Shown here piece by piece: positions 13,006 through 24,421 of a stretch of DNA of 64,000 bases (position 1 is the first letter of the stretch; each line of letters opens with the position of its first letter). A program made the translations under genes and the position numbers. Origin of the DNA: Lepidurus packardi (lineage: Eukaryota; Arthropoda; Branchiopoda; Notostraca; Triopsidae); assembly GCA_023053545.1 (NCBI GenBank), contig JAKZAN010000007.1, positions 3,720,001 through 3,784,000 of the forward strand. Direction: 5' to 3'. The notes under the pieces were generated by a model. It saw only the letters and a list, made by a program, of their open reading frames with translations. It made no database searches and was not told the DNA's origin.

Positions 13006-13097
13006 GTTCTCCGATAAAAACCATCAGTGCGCTACATGACACTTTTTTGTCATTCTTTTTCGGAGAACGTGTAGCAACACTATGACAATAGTGTCAT
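13006..13097. repeat. cluster of perfect short stem-loops
   Basis: An outer pair GTTCTCCG (13006-13013) and CGGAGAAC (13061-13068) encloses an inner hairpin ATGACA (13036-13041) / TGTCAT (13048-13053). A second hairpin with the same arms, ATGACA / TGTCAT with a 4-nt loop, follows at 13082-13097. The repeated arm suggests a small mobile-element remnant or a structured RNA. No function can be assigned. Confidence 0.4.
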
Positions 13098-16000
13098 TTT
13101 TGACCATGGGGTTTTTAACCGGAAAATCTGTTTACCATAATCTTATAAGGGTCCCATAGTATTTAGTGTTAATAAAAAGTCTGCACTGATGTCTTAAGCG
13201 GCAACGAGATTAAAAGATGTGTTAAGCCACATTTTACGTCACAAGGACAGTTCCCGACAGTAGGACGACGGAGAAGAGTTTTATGCTTGCAACTTTCCCT
13301 AAAAGGATTTTGTTGGTGCTATTGGGGACTTTGTCTGCTAAATGCCTGGTGGTTTCGCAACTTCTAAGAACCATATAAGGACTTACTAGCATCATGGGAT
13401 TTATTACCGAGCCAAACAAGCCTGTTCGGCCCAGATGTAGAATTTTCATCGGAGAAAGTATACCACCTAATATTTATGAGTAGCTTTTATGCGTAAATTT
13501 TATTATTTTTTTACGAGTAAAAGGAGACCATTGACAAGATTAGCTTCTGTTTAAGGAAATTTCTGAAACGCCCTTTTCGTTATTTACATTAGAAGAAATA
13601 AATGGCGTACGTGGTAGAAAGCCGCCATGAAAGTTCCGTCAACATATTATTCATAAAAAATACATGAATTGAAGTTTCAACGCACGCAATAAAATGAATT
13701 ATTAATTACTTCAAGACTGAAAAGGGTGCCGACGAAACATCCAAAAGGTAGCATTGGTTAACCACAGTAATTGATAACGATTTTTTAAATAACGGGAACG
13801 ACTAATATAATTAATCTATTAGCGGTACATTTGTCATATGTCTCAAACGGGGCCAATCACTTAGAGAACAATACCACGTATTGTTAGTTTTGTTCTCCCA
13901 TTTAACTAAAACAAAAATGCCCATTTCTTCCCGTATACAGTGCTGACGAAAATACTACACGCTCGCTGTCTCTGCATGTAAAAACTCGAATGGGAAATTT
14001 GGGTTAATCACGTCTTCCCTTTCTTTCTAAAATCCAATTTTATGCTTCTCATATGACGGCGCAAAATCACAACGACAAATTTTTGCTCACTTAGTCCGTC
14101 CCAACTTTACATAACGGGAACAAGCGACTTATATGAGACCCTTCAAAACGAGTTTTTCTACGCTGCCAAACGATAAAACAATCCGGTACCTAGTGCCTTT
14201 AATGACAAAAGAAATTCTAAAAATTTATTGAAATTGTAATATTACAATGAAAGAACAGAATTGACAATTGTAACACATAACTTACAATTATTTATTTTAT
14301 TTTTACGGATTCTTTTAAGCCCAGCCCGCTTTCTTGACTGCAATACATACAAAAATCCTTAAATTTACCATACGTATGCGTATGTCTTAGAATTGTATAA
14401 TTATGACGGCCTTTTAACCTATTTATTTGTGATATTACAACTTTCAACAGTGAATTCACGGTTGTCATTCCACTTTATAGTTTTACAGATTTTTTTATTT
14501 GATTTTTTTAACTGTGCAGTGTATATACAAATGCAGACGACTCTTCTCAAGAAGGGGATTTGCAGTACCCGTAACTTTCACCTTAATCCGATTTCTGCAT
14601 CACTATTATGGTATTAGCGACCGACAATTTCAAGTCAGCAACAAGGGGCGTTTTAAAGCTTGTCGAGACGAAAATATGTGGTCCTATATAACCCTTCATG
14701 TTCTGATCATGAAAACTACAAAAAAAGCAAAGAGAATATATTTTAAGTTTGCGCTGGTTTTGCTAGCATCTTATCTGTCGGGAGACTGGCTTAGCATACT
14801 CAAAGTAGGTTAAAAGGGTAGACAACGTTTCTGTTGCGAAAGACTGGAGGAACATTGTAGAGGTAGCAAACGCCCCTTGTAGTTGGCTAGAGCAAATCTA
14901 TCTGACCTAAGAGTTCTCCTATAAATTAAGCACACAAAATATGCCACGAGTAACTTTCCTGTCAACGTAAAGTATGTTTTGCGTAACTACAAAATGTTGG
15001 ACAACAACTTTGAATGTAAAAAAACACAAAAAAAAAACACGAAAAAATAGCTCGAAATGATTTTTCATGAAACCTGTGACGGAAGATTACGTTTTGGTTT
15101 AATTGACCCATTTCTGCCTGGAAAACAAGCTGTAAAGTTCTCAAACCGCAAAAGTGTGGATAAAAGTTATTAAAAAACGAGGACTTTCAATTTAGCCGTT
15201 ACACAATTTGACTGAACCAGGAGTTATACAAGTCCATTTTATGTCTATGAAGGTACATATGAAATCTGAACATTTTCCCCCCTTTCAAGGGATGACGTGA
15301 TGGACGACGAAAATATAGACCACGGAAAGATCCCAGTCACCACCACGTCAAGAAAACCTTTAGCGAGAACCCAAACTCTATATTTGCTCGAAATTATACG
15401 ATCTTTTTATAAACCCTCGCTCGTACAACTCTTCCTAGTCACCGTGACTTATCAACATACCCCAAACTTGAGCTGTCAGTAAAATAATAATAGAAAATCT
15501 ACAGCAACGTTTCAGTTGAAAACATATGGACCCCCAAAGCTCCCTATATATTGTATATAATTCCGGTCCTTCTAAAAAGCTGCTACAAATGTTTGTTGGA
15601 TTGGCGTGGCCAACACGAAATCATCAATAACTGTCGTTGTAGTTAAGATGTTCTAGCAAATAAGGAGAGGGAATGTACTTGCTATGTCAAATGCGACACC
15701 AGAAAAACGTGCTTGACGTTTCAATTGCATATGCTTTAAAAACTATTGGCTTCCTGACTAAAAACTAGGTTGAGTCCAAACAAGACTAACATTAAGAACT
15801 GTGGAAATAGAATAGCAATAAAGAGTATTCGTGTTGTTTTTTCGCGAATTTAATTCCTTTTAATCCAATAAATCGAACGAAGAAATTGTAATAATTTACC
15901 AAATTTTTGACCGTGCGAAAAACGTTTCTATAATAAAGATAAAACATCCCGGCCCCGAAAAGTGTGCATGAAAATCTCACACAAATTGCTTTGCGAACTC

Positions 16001-18659
16001 GTCAAAGTTAGCAATAACTTTAGGTTGCCTCAACTTCCACTAACGTTTCCGCTCTATAGGGTTCCTTTTATATATTACTTCAACGCAAAGGCGAAGCAAA
16101 GCGACGACATTAACCGCACGAGTTATGTGACGAACTGTATAATATCCTAAATCGCCACCACACAATTCAACACACCCGTCCAAATGTTTAGCTTGGTCTT
16201 AAAGAACACATCTGTTCACTTTGGCACACCCACATTTTTTTTAAAAAAAATTTAAGTTAGTAAGACACTTAAACTTTGCGTTAAAACTGCCCCAGATTTG
16301 AGCTGGGATATCTATAATGACTCAAATAGTTCACGTCGGTTCATACAGTCTGAAAGAACTCTCTAAGAGAAACTCGCCAATTGGGAACCATATAAACCAT
16401 CCGTTTTTTTGTGGCCGTTCGGATGCAAAAGCCCCCCGCCCCCAAAAAAGAACTGTTATTACACTTTCCAATAGGCCAAAGATTTAAAGGCTTTGCAGTG
16501 CGTTGGCAAAAGAAGTCAAGTGTGAATGGCGTTTTCACCCTTACTAATTCGGTTACTACCGGTGGCAAAGGTGTATATAGTCCTCGAGCTTTCAGGAGCC
16601 TTGTAGGAGTTGCTTAAAAGCTCGGAACAGACCCGTCAAACCGGCCACCGCCGTCTCTACTTTTGCGTACAAGTCAAGCCGAAAGAAAAGCCATAAAGAA
16701 AAGGGAAAAAAAACAACGAAGAAACTCGAAAAAGTCCGCACAGCCAATCAGTCTTCCCATCTCTGTTACCAGGAAGGAATCTAAAAAAACTAATATTCCC
16801 TTCCTTTTCCATGTACACAAACTGCAAACAATTCCAACCATGAAAAAATACATACTTAGAAATATTGCAAAATATTCGTCGAATTACTGCACGCCGTTGT
16901 GAGCCAACACCAGGTATGCGAACTAACGTATTCCATATCAAGACGGAAAATTTTTTTATTTTTTGTTTAAATTTTTTTTGTGTGTGTGACTGTAACCATA
17001 TACGGAAAGGGTATAGAGATATGGACATCTTCTGGATAACCTCGTATATGCACACGGCCGGTGGTCCTCGTATAGTTATTTAAGTGTTATCCCTCCAGAG
17101 GCAAAAATGACACTTCCAATATAGTATCTATAGACGCAGTGACCATTTTCCGAGTCTGGAATTCTGCTAATCACCTTTCCCAATTCCTTCTTCTTCGTTT
17201 ACCTTTTTTTTTTTTTTTTCTTTTTTTTTTTTTGAAGTCCAAAATGCAGTTCCCAATTAGACCGTTAACCTGCCAATGCCATGTTCCGGACAGGTTGGAT
17301 TGTTGGCAGCCAGGCGCATTACTAAGCCCCTAAACTGGTTTTCAAAGCATGGTCTGAAGAGCCTAAGTTAATTAAATCTAGCTAATAGTTACTTTAACTG
17401 ATTAATCAAATGTACACGTTTTTTTACTCTTTTAAAATCTCGATGCACTGTATGGATCTTAAGATTTTCAATGAGGTGTATAAAACCTTAAAAGAGGAAT
17501 AAAATACATGTGTATTCAAAACTGATTATTTCGTGGAATTTAAGATACGACAAACATGTATTTGCTTTTGCATTTGAGTACATCCAGGGAGAAAGGCTTT
17601 AGAAGGATTTGATTAAGTCGTTTGTTAACAAGGTTAACAACTCGTGTAATTGAACGCTTGAAGTTGAAAAATAGCTTTTAAACCTTATGTATATTCTTAT
17701 TTTTTGTGGGAAGCGTTTTTGTTGAGCGTCTAACGTTTTGAGTTAGCAAAGGTGATTCTGCGATGTTGAGAACGCATACTTGAAAAACCGAAAGTGGCAT
17801 GGAGCCCAGCTTGGGTCAACAAAATGTGACGGTGACCAGACAGTTTAAAGGAATTTCTTAAAACATTCTTTTCCTCTTTTTTTAAAAAAAAGAGAATACC
17901 AGAAAAACAAAAGCAAACGAACAAGACCCCTGAAAATAACTACCGGATTGAATGACAAGAGGGATAAACGCGCTAAACCCGACTTGCATAGCAAATGAGG
18001 CAACCGAAACGCAACGTACTGCACTAGTACTTTACTGTACAAAAACGGATACAGGAAAACACCAGTGGCCAATTCCTTACCTGTGGGGTTAATTAAATAT
18101 TGTTCATTGCCAATCCGCTGTATCCGATCTATCGAAATCGAAAACTGAACCCAAACTCAGAAAAATGTTGTATCAGGAATTCATTTTCTATTTAAGCCAG
18201 AGAAAGTGGGACTTACTGATTTAAAATGGGAACAACCGGCAAAATCAGGATCCCGTTTAAATTAATCGCCAGACTGGAGATTAGCCAATTGTTTCTCAAT
18301 ACCCATTTTTTTCTTTTTGGTCAGTCTAGTACTACCTCATAGCGGCCAGAGATGGTTAATAATTGCATGATTTCTTGTTTAATTCAGGTAACTTCAACCC
18401 GAGTCTATAATTCCTCGAAACTAGACTAATTGGACACAACGTAGTTTGTTGTTCTAGAGTCCACAGAGTTCTTTGTTAACATTTTCAAATCGTATCTATA
18501 GCAATTTTTTATAAAAACACCCCCAGTCAAGATTTTTAATCAAATTTATTTAAATCTCTCCAAGTTAAACTGACTTTAATTCAAGAAACTGAATTCGCAA
18601 AAAATGTTTAGGCGTAAACTTATCCAAACCCGATTCGAGTGAAAGTTACAAAAAACGGC

Positions 18660-19774
18660 TTGCAAACGACTTTCATTGGGCTTCATAAATTAATTCAGAC
18701 TTTATCTGTACACGTTGACACCGTATGTAAAACTCTCTGCATGCTTTTCACGCTTGTAGGATCTACAGTTTACACTTTGTTTAGCTACTCTAGAACAACC
18801 AAAGATAAGCCTACAATGGGAAAAAGAGTCTAAAAACATGTTTTATGGAGCACATACAAGGTCATATTGGTCACCGTATAAGTAAAAAGTAGAACGCTAC
18901 TAATACGCTAAAGGAGAAAAGAGAAGACCAGAAGTTTAGGTCAATAGGATTATCACTCTATGCGATACACCAAGCAGTGGTCTCCCAAAACTCGCACTTG
19001 CATATACGGTGGCGAATGCGATATTACCAAGAAAGGGCTAACAAACAACTTTCATTGGGCTTCATAAATTAATTCAGACTTTATCTGTACACGTTGACAC
19101 CGTATGTAAAAAAACTCTGCATGCTTTTCACGCTTGTAGGATTTACAGTTTACACTTTGTTTAGCTACTCTAGAACAACCAAAGATAAGCCTAAAATGGG
19201 AAAAAGAGTCTAAAAACATGTTTCATGGAGCACATACAAGTATTGGTCACCGTATAAGTAAAAAGTAGAACGCTACTAATACGCTAAAGGAGAAAAGAAA
19301 AGACCAGAAGTTTAGGTCAATAGGATTATCACTCTATGCGATACGCCAAGCAGTGGTCTCCCAAAACTCGCACTTGCATATACGGTGGCAAATGCGATAT
19401 TACCAAGAAAGGGCTAACAAACGACTTTCATTGGGCTTCAGAAATTAATTCAGACTTTATCTGTACACGTTGACACCGTATGTAAAAAACTCTGCATGCT
19501 TTTCACGCTTGTAACTCATGATTATGTATATAGGCTTTACGCTTTACACTTTGTTCAGCTACTCTAGAACAAATAAAGACAAGCCTAAAATGGGAAAAAG
19601 AATCTAAAAACATTTTTTGGAGCACATACAAATATTCTGCCACTGTATAAGTAAAAAGTAGAACGCTATTAATACGCTAAAGGAGAAAACCGAAGACCAG
19701 AGTTTTAGGTCAATAGGATTATCACTCTATGCGCTACATCAAGCAGTGGTCTCCCAAAACTCGCACTTGCATAT
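18660..19774. repeat. three-copy tandem repeat, unit about 378 bp
   Basis: The landmark TTTCATTGGG recurs at 18671, 19050 and 19426, spacings of 379 and 376 bp. The copies agree along nearly their whole length apart from scattered substitutions and small gaps, for example extra bases near 18862 and 19517. The third copy is cut short after CACTTGCATAT at 19774. The unit has no long open frame and no recognisable rRNA, snRNA or tRNA motif. It looks like a young minisatellite or satellite seed. Confidence 0.9.
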
Positions 19775-19853
19775 CTGCTGGTTTCTATAGAGGCCAGCAG
19801 ATAACCAAGTTTGTCACCTTATAGTTACATATATGTAACTATAAGGTGACAAA
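19775..19853. repeat. hairpin plus perfect 44-bp palindrome at the end of the tandem array
   Basis: CTGCTGG (19775-19781) and CCAGCAG (19794-19800) form a 7-bp stem with a 12-nt loop starting exactly where the third tandem copy breaks off. Then 19810-19853 is a perfect palindrome, 22 + 22 bp with no spacer, centred between 19831 and 19832 (each arm runs TTTGTCACCTTATAGTTACA plus TA). Spacer-free palindromes of this size are unstable, and this one sits at a repeat boundary. Confidence 0.9.
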
Positions 19854-20295
19854 TGGCACCTTTCAGCCCCAAAGATATAACAGCAACGCATCCTTTCGTA
19901 GCTTATAAATCATTTCGATGTGAAACTATCATCAGACCTACCACGTTTCTTTTCCGACCACCCAAAACTCAATTATCAACTTATAGACGACCTCCCGAGA
20001 GTCAAAGCTGTCTTTTTTTCGCATCTTTGAATCACATTTTTAAGCTTTCGATATGTCGTATTTTTTCGCCCCCAAGAAACAAGGATAAAGTTCTAAACCT
20101 GAAGGAAAACAGAATCGGAATGTACATAAGCAGTCAAAGCGTGTGAGGTTTACGACCTAAATATAGTTCTCTTCCCTGAAGGAAAATTTAGAACGTCCAA
20201 AAGCGACGCGTAAATATTTAGTTTTCATTTTTCATTCATTGTTCCCCTTTTACACGCACCATTAAGTTCCCATCAGAGATCTTTTGTGGATACCT

Positions 20296-20328
20296 TCGTT
20301 CACTCTAAATGCAATTTAGAGTGAACGA
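20296..20328. repeat. inverted repeat, 15-bp arms, 3-nt loop
   Basis: The arm TCGTTCACTCTAAAT at 20296-20310 is matched exactly by its reverse complement at 20314-20328, with loop GCA. It lies 0.45 kb from the 44-bp palindrome. It could act as a cruciform or terminator-like hairpin, but no adjacent gene is evident. Confidence 0.75.
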
Positions 20329-23300
20329 TGGGTCCCATTTGAACTCCTAATTATAAAGAAAATTTCCTCCACAGCTGGTGAGGCCTTTTTTACTTTTTAA
20401 ACGCTTCTTTCCGTGTGGTTTGGGGATCCAATCAAAATTAAAAGGCTCTCTTCCACACCTCGGCAAACACAACAGAGGGATAAACGCTTAGATGGGCTGT
20501 CGGAGGGATTCAATTTCTCAATACATACACGGCCATGAACCAAACCTAAGGAAAGCTTATAATGTACTATATTTAAACTCCTTTTTATGACTGCTAACGT
20601 TGTTAAAGCACGTAAAGGTAAGGCACGTTAAGGGCACGTAACAACTGAGAAAATGAATACATGAGCTGAAATCCAAGCGGTTGCTTCAAAACGCCTCGAC
20701 AACTTACTCTCGTTAATCATCATGCAAGCGAAGTTGTATGCAAAACACAATCTTGTGATTTGTAACCTTGTGTCTCGTAACCTTGGAAAGTTGCATCCAA
20801 CGTCACCTAAAGAATATTTGCAAAACTCAATCCAAGACATCATAATTAGCACTCGGATTCAGGCATCGGACAACACAATGCAACCACTATACAGTTGAAA
20901 AAAAGTGGTTGTAAGTATCTTTCTAGTTGACTATTTAAAAAAAAAGAATCTGAATATTTGAGTATTTAAAAAAGTAGTAAAAAAGTAGTTAACTACGTAC
21001 TTTTGTATTTCTGCATAATTGCGTGTCATAAATTTTGCTACCCAACTTTACGCAAATCGCAAACGTTTTTTGTGTACTGTGGTCTGAAAGAAAACAGGAA
21101 AGTCGAAAACAGGACATAAGAAGCGATCAAAGGTATGAAAAAAGTAAACACCGATCTATTTTCTTCCAAATTTAGCAGAGGTTGGGAGTTAAGGAATGCC
21201 AGACATTCCGTTTTCGGGAGGTTACCAAAATAGGTATCATTATCGCGGGCAGCGGCGTTTGCCTCGTGCCACGCAAAAGCATGGCATCCGGCGTTTATAC
21301 GACTTTTATATCTACGAGGAGTTGAAAACAGCCGCTCCTTCGCGTCGACATAGAAGTAAGCTTTATCAACATACCGGACTCTACATCCGAGGGGATTTCG
21401 GAGGAATCCGGGGATCTGGACGATGAGCTGGCACCTTGACTAACATAAGACAGGAAGAAAGGATGTGTATGCAAATACGGTCTTCAATGGAAAAAAGGGA
21501 CTAAGGATAAAGGTTGTTAGAGAAGATAAGAAAGAATTTCTGTTGGCGCGAGGTCTGTACATAAATAAATAAAAAACAAGAAACTTTCTCCCATTCGCGT
21601 CGAAACAAACTGCACACAAAACCGCGTCCGTGTCATATCGTAAAAAGAAGAATGCGCATAGCTTTCATGAGTAACTGCCCTCATGTTTCTTTTCTTTTAG
21701 TAATAAAACATACCGTTGAGAGAAACGTAAAAGGAATACAGCCAACACGCTTCCGTGCAAAAACAAATAGAAATTGGATAACATTTTCTAGACGGAATGT
21801 CTAAGTTCGGCATCCACTACTAGATGGCACGGGTTGCCATGTCATAGAATTTTATTTTTAAATTATGCGAGGAATTTGGCATGCATAAATTTGGCATTGA
21901 CGATTTAGCGTGCCAATTCACTGAAAATTAATAAAAAGAATAAAACTAATAATAAAATATAGGGATTGCAGTTTAATTTCTATGGGTAGTTCTGATTTCT
22001 TGATTTGTATCGTGGAAACTAGATTAGTAACGATATATTGACAATTATAATGGTAATTATCTTATTTAGCGTAAGTTCGTAGAACTAGTAAATTTTCGCT
22101 AATTAAGATGTCTTTTGCTGCTGAAAAAACGACGATTAAAGAGTTGGTAAGTTAAATATGAAAAATATTTTTAAAAATTCGTGTTCAAATAACGAGATCG
22201 CGTGGCCTCGTCGAAGTCCTAAAATGGACCTTTCTAGTTTCTACACTTCAAAAAAAGGCTGTAATTTTAAACTCAAATCAAGGCAACTTTTTTCAGAACT
22301 TCCAAATTCTAACGTCATTTTTATGATACTGTATGTCTTTTACGAGTTTGCTCAGTTAAGTGAATAAAATCTGTTCTATGTTGTTTTCTTCCAATTTGAG
22401 CACTTTTCTTTTGTTTTTGACCAGCTTTGGAACTTCTATGTAAAAAAAATATAGCTACTAAATTTAGTGCGGATAATTAATCATTTAGCATTAAGAACCC
22501 TTGTGCTCAAGTATGACAAACAAAAGATGTCACAACTTTGCCATAACCTCTTCAGGTAACCTTGACTTAGATAAATACTTTGCGCTATCGGACAACAAGT
22601 TTATCTTTGGTAATGAAGAGTACGAATTCAGTAAGCTTTAGCAAATTTGCATTTCGAAGGAAGTGGACTACAAGAGTGTTTCTAAGAACTTGTGGAATTC
22701 GGTTTTATTTTAGCCGAGGTTTTGGGACCCAGGGAGCCCCAAAAGAGAGGAAGACCAAGAGGGTCAAACGCCGTAAAAGGGTTATAGGTCGGTGTAAGGT
22801 CGACGATTAGACTTCGTCGCCTGTTATAAGCAAGTCTAGAAGCAAAGGGTAAAGGAAACCCAGCACCCTTTCCTGGTAAAAACGCGGCAATCGAGGTCTT
22901 CCGTCCGAATTATCGGAAACCCCACAATTCTAAGACCTTAGGCCTAAAATAACTCCACGCGGTGTTGACCGGAATAGCTGCCTAATTTGGCAACCTGCTC
23001 CCTGCTCATGGTTTTCTGCGCTGTTAATTAAAGTGTCATCCTTATTCTCCTTTCTGAACGTGACGGATCAGTCTTTAAGGAATTTGCTTTAGACTGGGTC
23101 TTAGTGAATACAAATGTCACGGGCAAACAAGCATGACTATTGGCACTCACAACATCGCCGACACGGAAGGAAATTATGGGACTGCATTAAAAAGCTTATC
23201 TCGCATCTTATCCCAGTCTCTAAGGCAACCCGCATCAAACAAAGAGTAATACGGGTTTTCTGTGCTAATATACGGTTAGATTAAACCGTTACCAGCAACG

Positions 23301-23356
23301 TCATGTCCTGCCATGAATATCCTCCTAGCTCTGGATGTTCCAAACCTAACAAAGAA

Positions 23357-23393
23357 CCCCCCCCCCCCTCCCCCCTCTCTCTCTCTCTCTCTC
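23357..23393. repeat. poly-C / (CT)n simple repeat
   Basis: A run of C interrupted by single T passes into about 10 CT dinucleotides. This is low-complexity sequence without a coding role. Confidence 0.9.
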
Positions 23394-24119
23394 AAAAGAA
23401 GAAGAGGGGAAAAAAAGACTTGGAAAGGTCTGGGTGCGGTTCTCTCCTCTTCGACCACTTGGCACCGAATAATGTAAAAGATTCTGAAAACTCTTCGTGG
23501 TTCCCCCCTCTAGCTGATCATGTTGCCGGCTAAGGCGAGCATATGTTAAGATGAAAAAAAAAGTTACCCTCCGTAACCTTCCATAACAAGCCCCTCCAAA
23601 CTCCAGGATATCCCAGCAAACCGATACGGCAACCCAAACACTGGAGTTTGGTTACCTGGTCTGCAAATTACATTGTAACAATAATTAATTTTGTTGTGAA
23701 AATGTCGAGCAGAACAAGTATTTCCTCCGACAACTGTTCCTTTGGCAACTGTTGCGCAAGGAAAGTATTCATTGTTGAAATGGTCGCCACAATGCGACAT
23801 TTTCAACCCACGTGGCCAAGCGGGGTTCTCCTGATGTGCCCAGCAAAGCAACACATTACACAATCCTGGTAGTCGCATCAAGTAAGAGCGGCGAATCAAT
23901 AAATTGTACGCATATAGACTCATTTCGTCAAAACATGCAGTGCACGGTGGCAGTGACGTGAACTTGCTTACTCGTGGGTTCTGTCCCCCCTTGGCCCCTC
24001 GTGTCGCAAAGCAAAGAACTCAGCGAACACACCTCGGCCCCTCCCCCTTTTCCGTCGAGCTCAAGAAGCCAAGGCTGCTGGGCTGCATTACAACAGCGCA
24101 TAAAAGTTCGGGTAAAAAA

Positions 24120-24129
24120 GGGGGCGTGG
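24120..24129 (+). promoter_or_regulatory. GC box / KLF-type site GGGGGCGTGG
   Basis: The 10-mer GGGGGCGTGG matches the Sp/KLF binding consensus and lies about 300 bp before the start codon of a KLF gene, in the GC-rich promoter-like stretch. It could allow autoregulation, which is an inference from position only. Confidence 0.35.
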
Positions 24130-24421
24130 TCCTCTACGTTCAGCGTGGAAAGGATCCCTTCCCCAACTCACTCGGTGTTCTTATCATTCCAGTTTCAAGT
24201 CGCCACGTTTGCAGTGTGGAAGTGTGATAAACCCGGATTTTGAAGTGCCACGAGGTGTTGAATTGTTGTCAATGTGTATGGCAACCGATTTCGCCAATTT
24301 CCCAGTTAAGCCCTACCCTTTTTTTTAAACCTGCAGAGCTCCCTGAACAGCTCGGTTATCTCAGCTATTCATTGTTGGAGAAAGCCAGTAAACACTTTGA
24401 TTAAGGAGACATTTAGAAAGT

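Larger units (their letters stand above)
9828..18659. other. gene-poor AT-rich tract (left part)
   Basis: I find no exon chain, tRNA or recognisable protein here on either strand. Open frames are short and of random composition. Marks of note are a TATA-like site near 10640, a telomere-like TAACCTAACC motif at 12941-12955 and a cluster of short stem-loops at 13006-13097. The first 0.8 kb may be the 5' UTR and promoter of the minus-strand Spaetzle-like gene. The rest could hold distal enhancers for that gene or for the KLF gene, but nothing in the sequence proves it. Confidence 0.5.
19854..24421. other. gene-poor tract (right part), upstream of the KLF gene
   Basis: No gene could be assembled. 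Two GC-richer islands stand out. One is 21190-21430, with competing open frames, one ending in the acidic string EESGDLDDELAP. The other is 22714-22787, with an AT-hook-like string in one frame. A C-run and CT microsatellite lies at 23357-23393. The last few hundred bases are GC-richer and probably contain the KLF promoter and 5' UTR. Confidence 0.4.

Noticed and set aside
18660-19774. Repeat array as CRISPR or rDNA-like cluster
   Set aside because: Only three long (~378 bp) direct units with no spacer pattern, no RNA-gene motif and a eukaryotic setting; it is a plain tandem repeat.
19853-20146. 97-codon frame beside the palindrome
   Set aside because: It begins inside the palindrome and has no recognisable domain; likely chance.
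21196-21426. 76-codon frame and an overlapping acidic tail (EESGDLDDELAP) in a GC-rich island
   Set aside because: Two frames compete, no flanking exons can be joined and no family is recognised; too weak to call a gene.
9828-24421. tRNA or rRNA genes in the gene-poor tract
   Set aside because: No A/B-box pair, no cloverleaf or rRNA core sequence could be recognised by eye; a tRNAscan/Rfam run would settle it.
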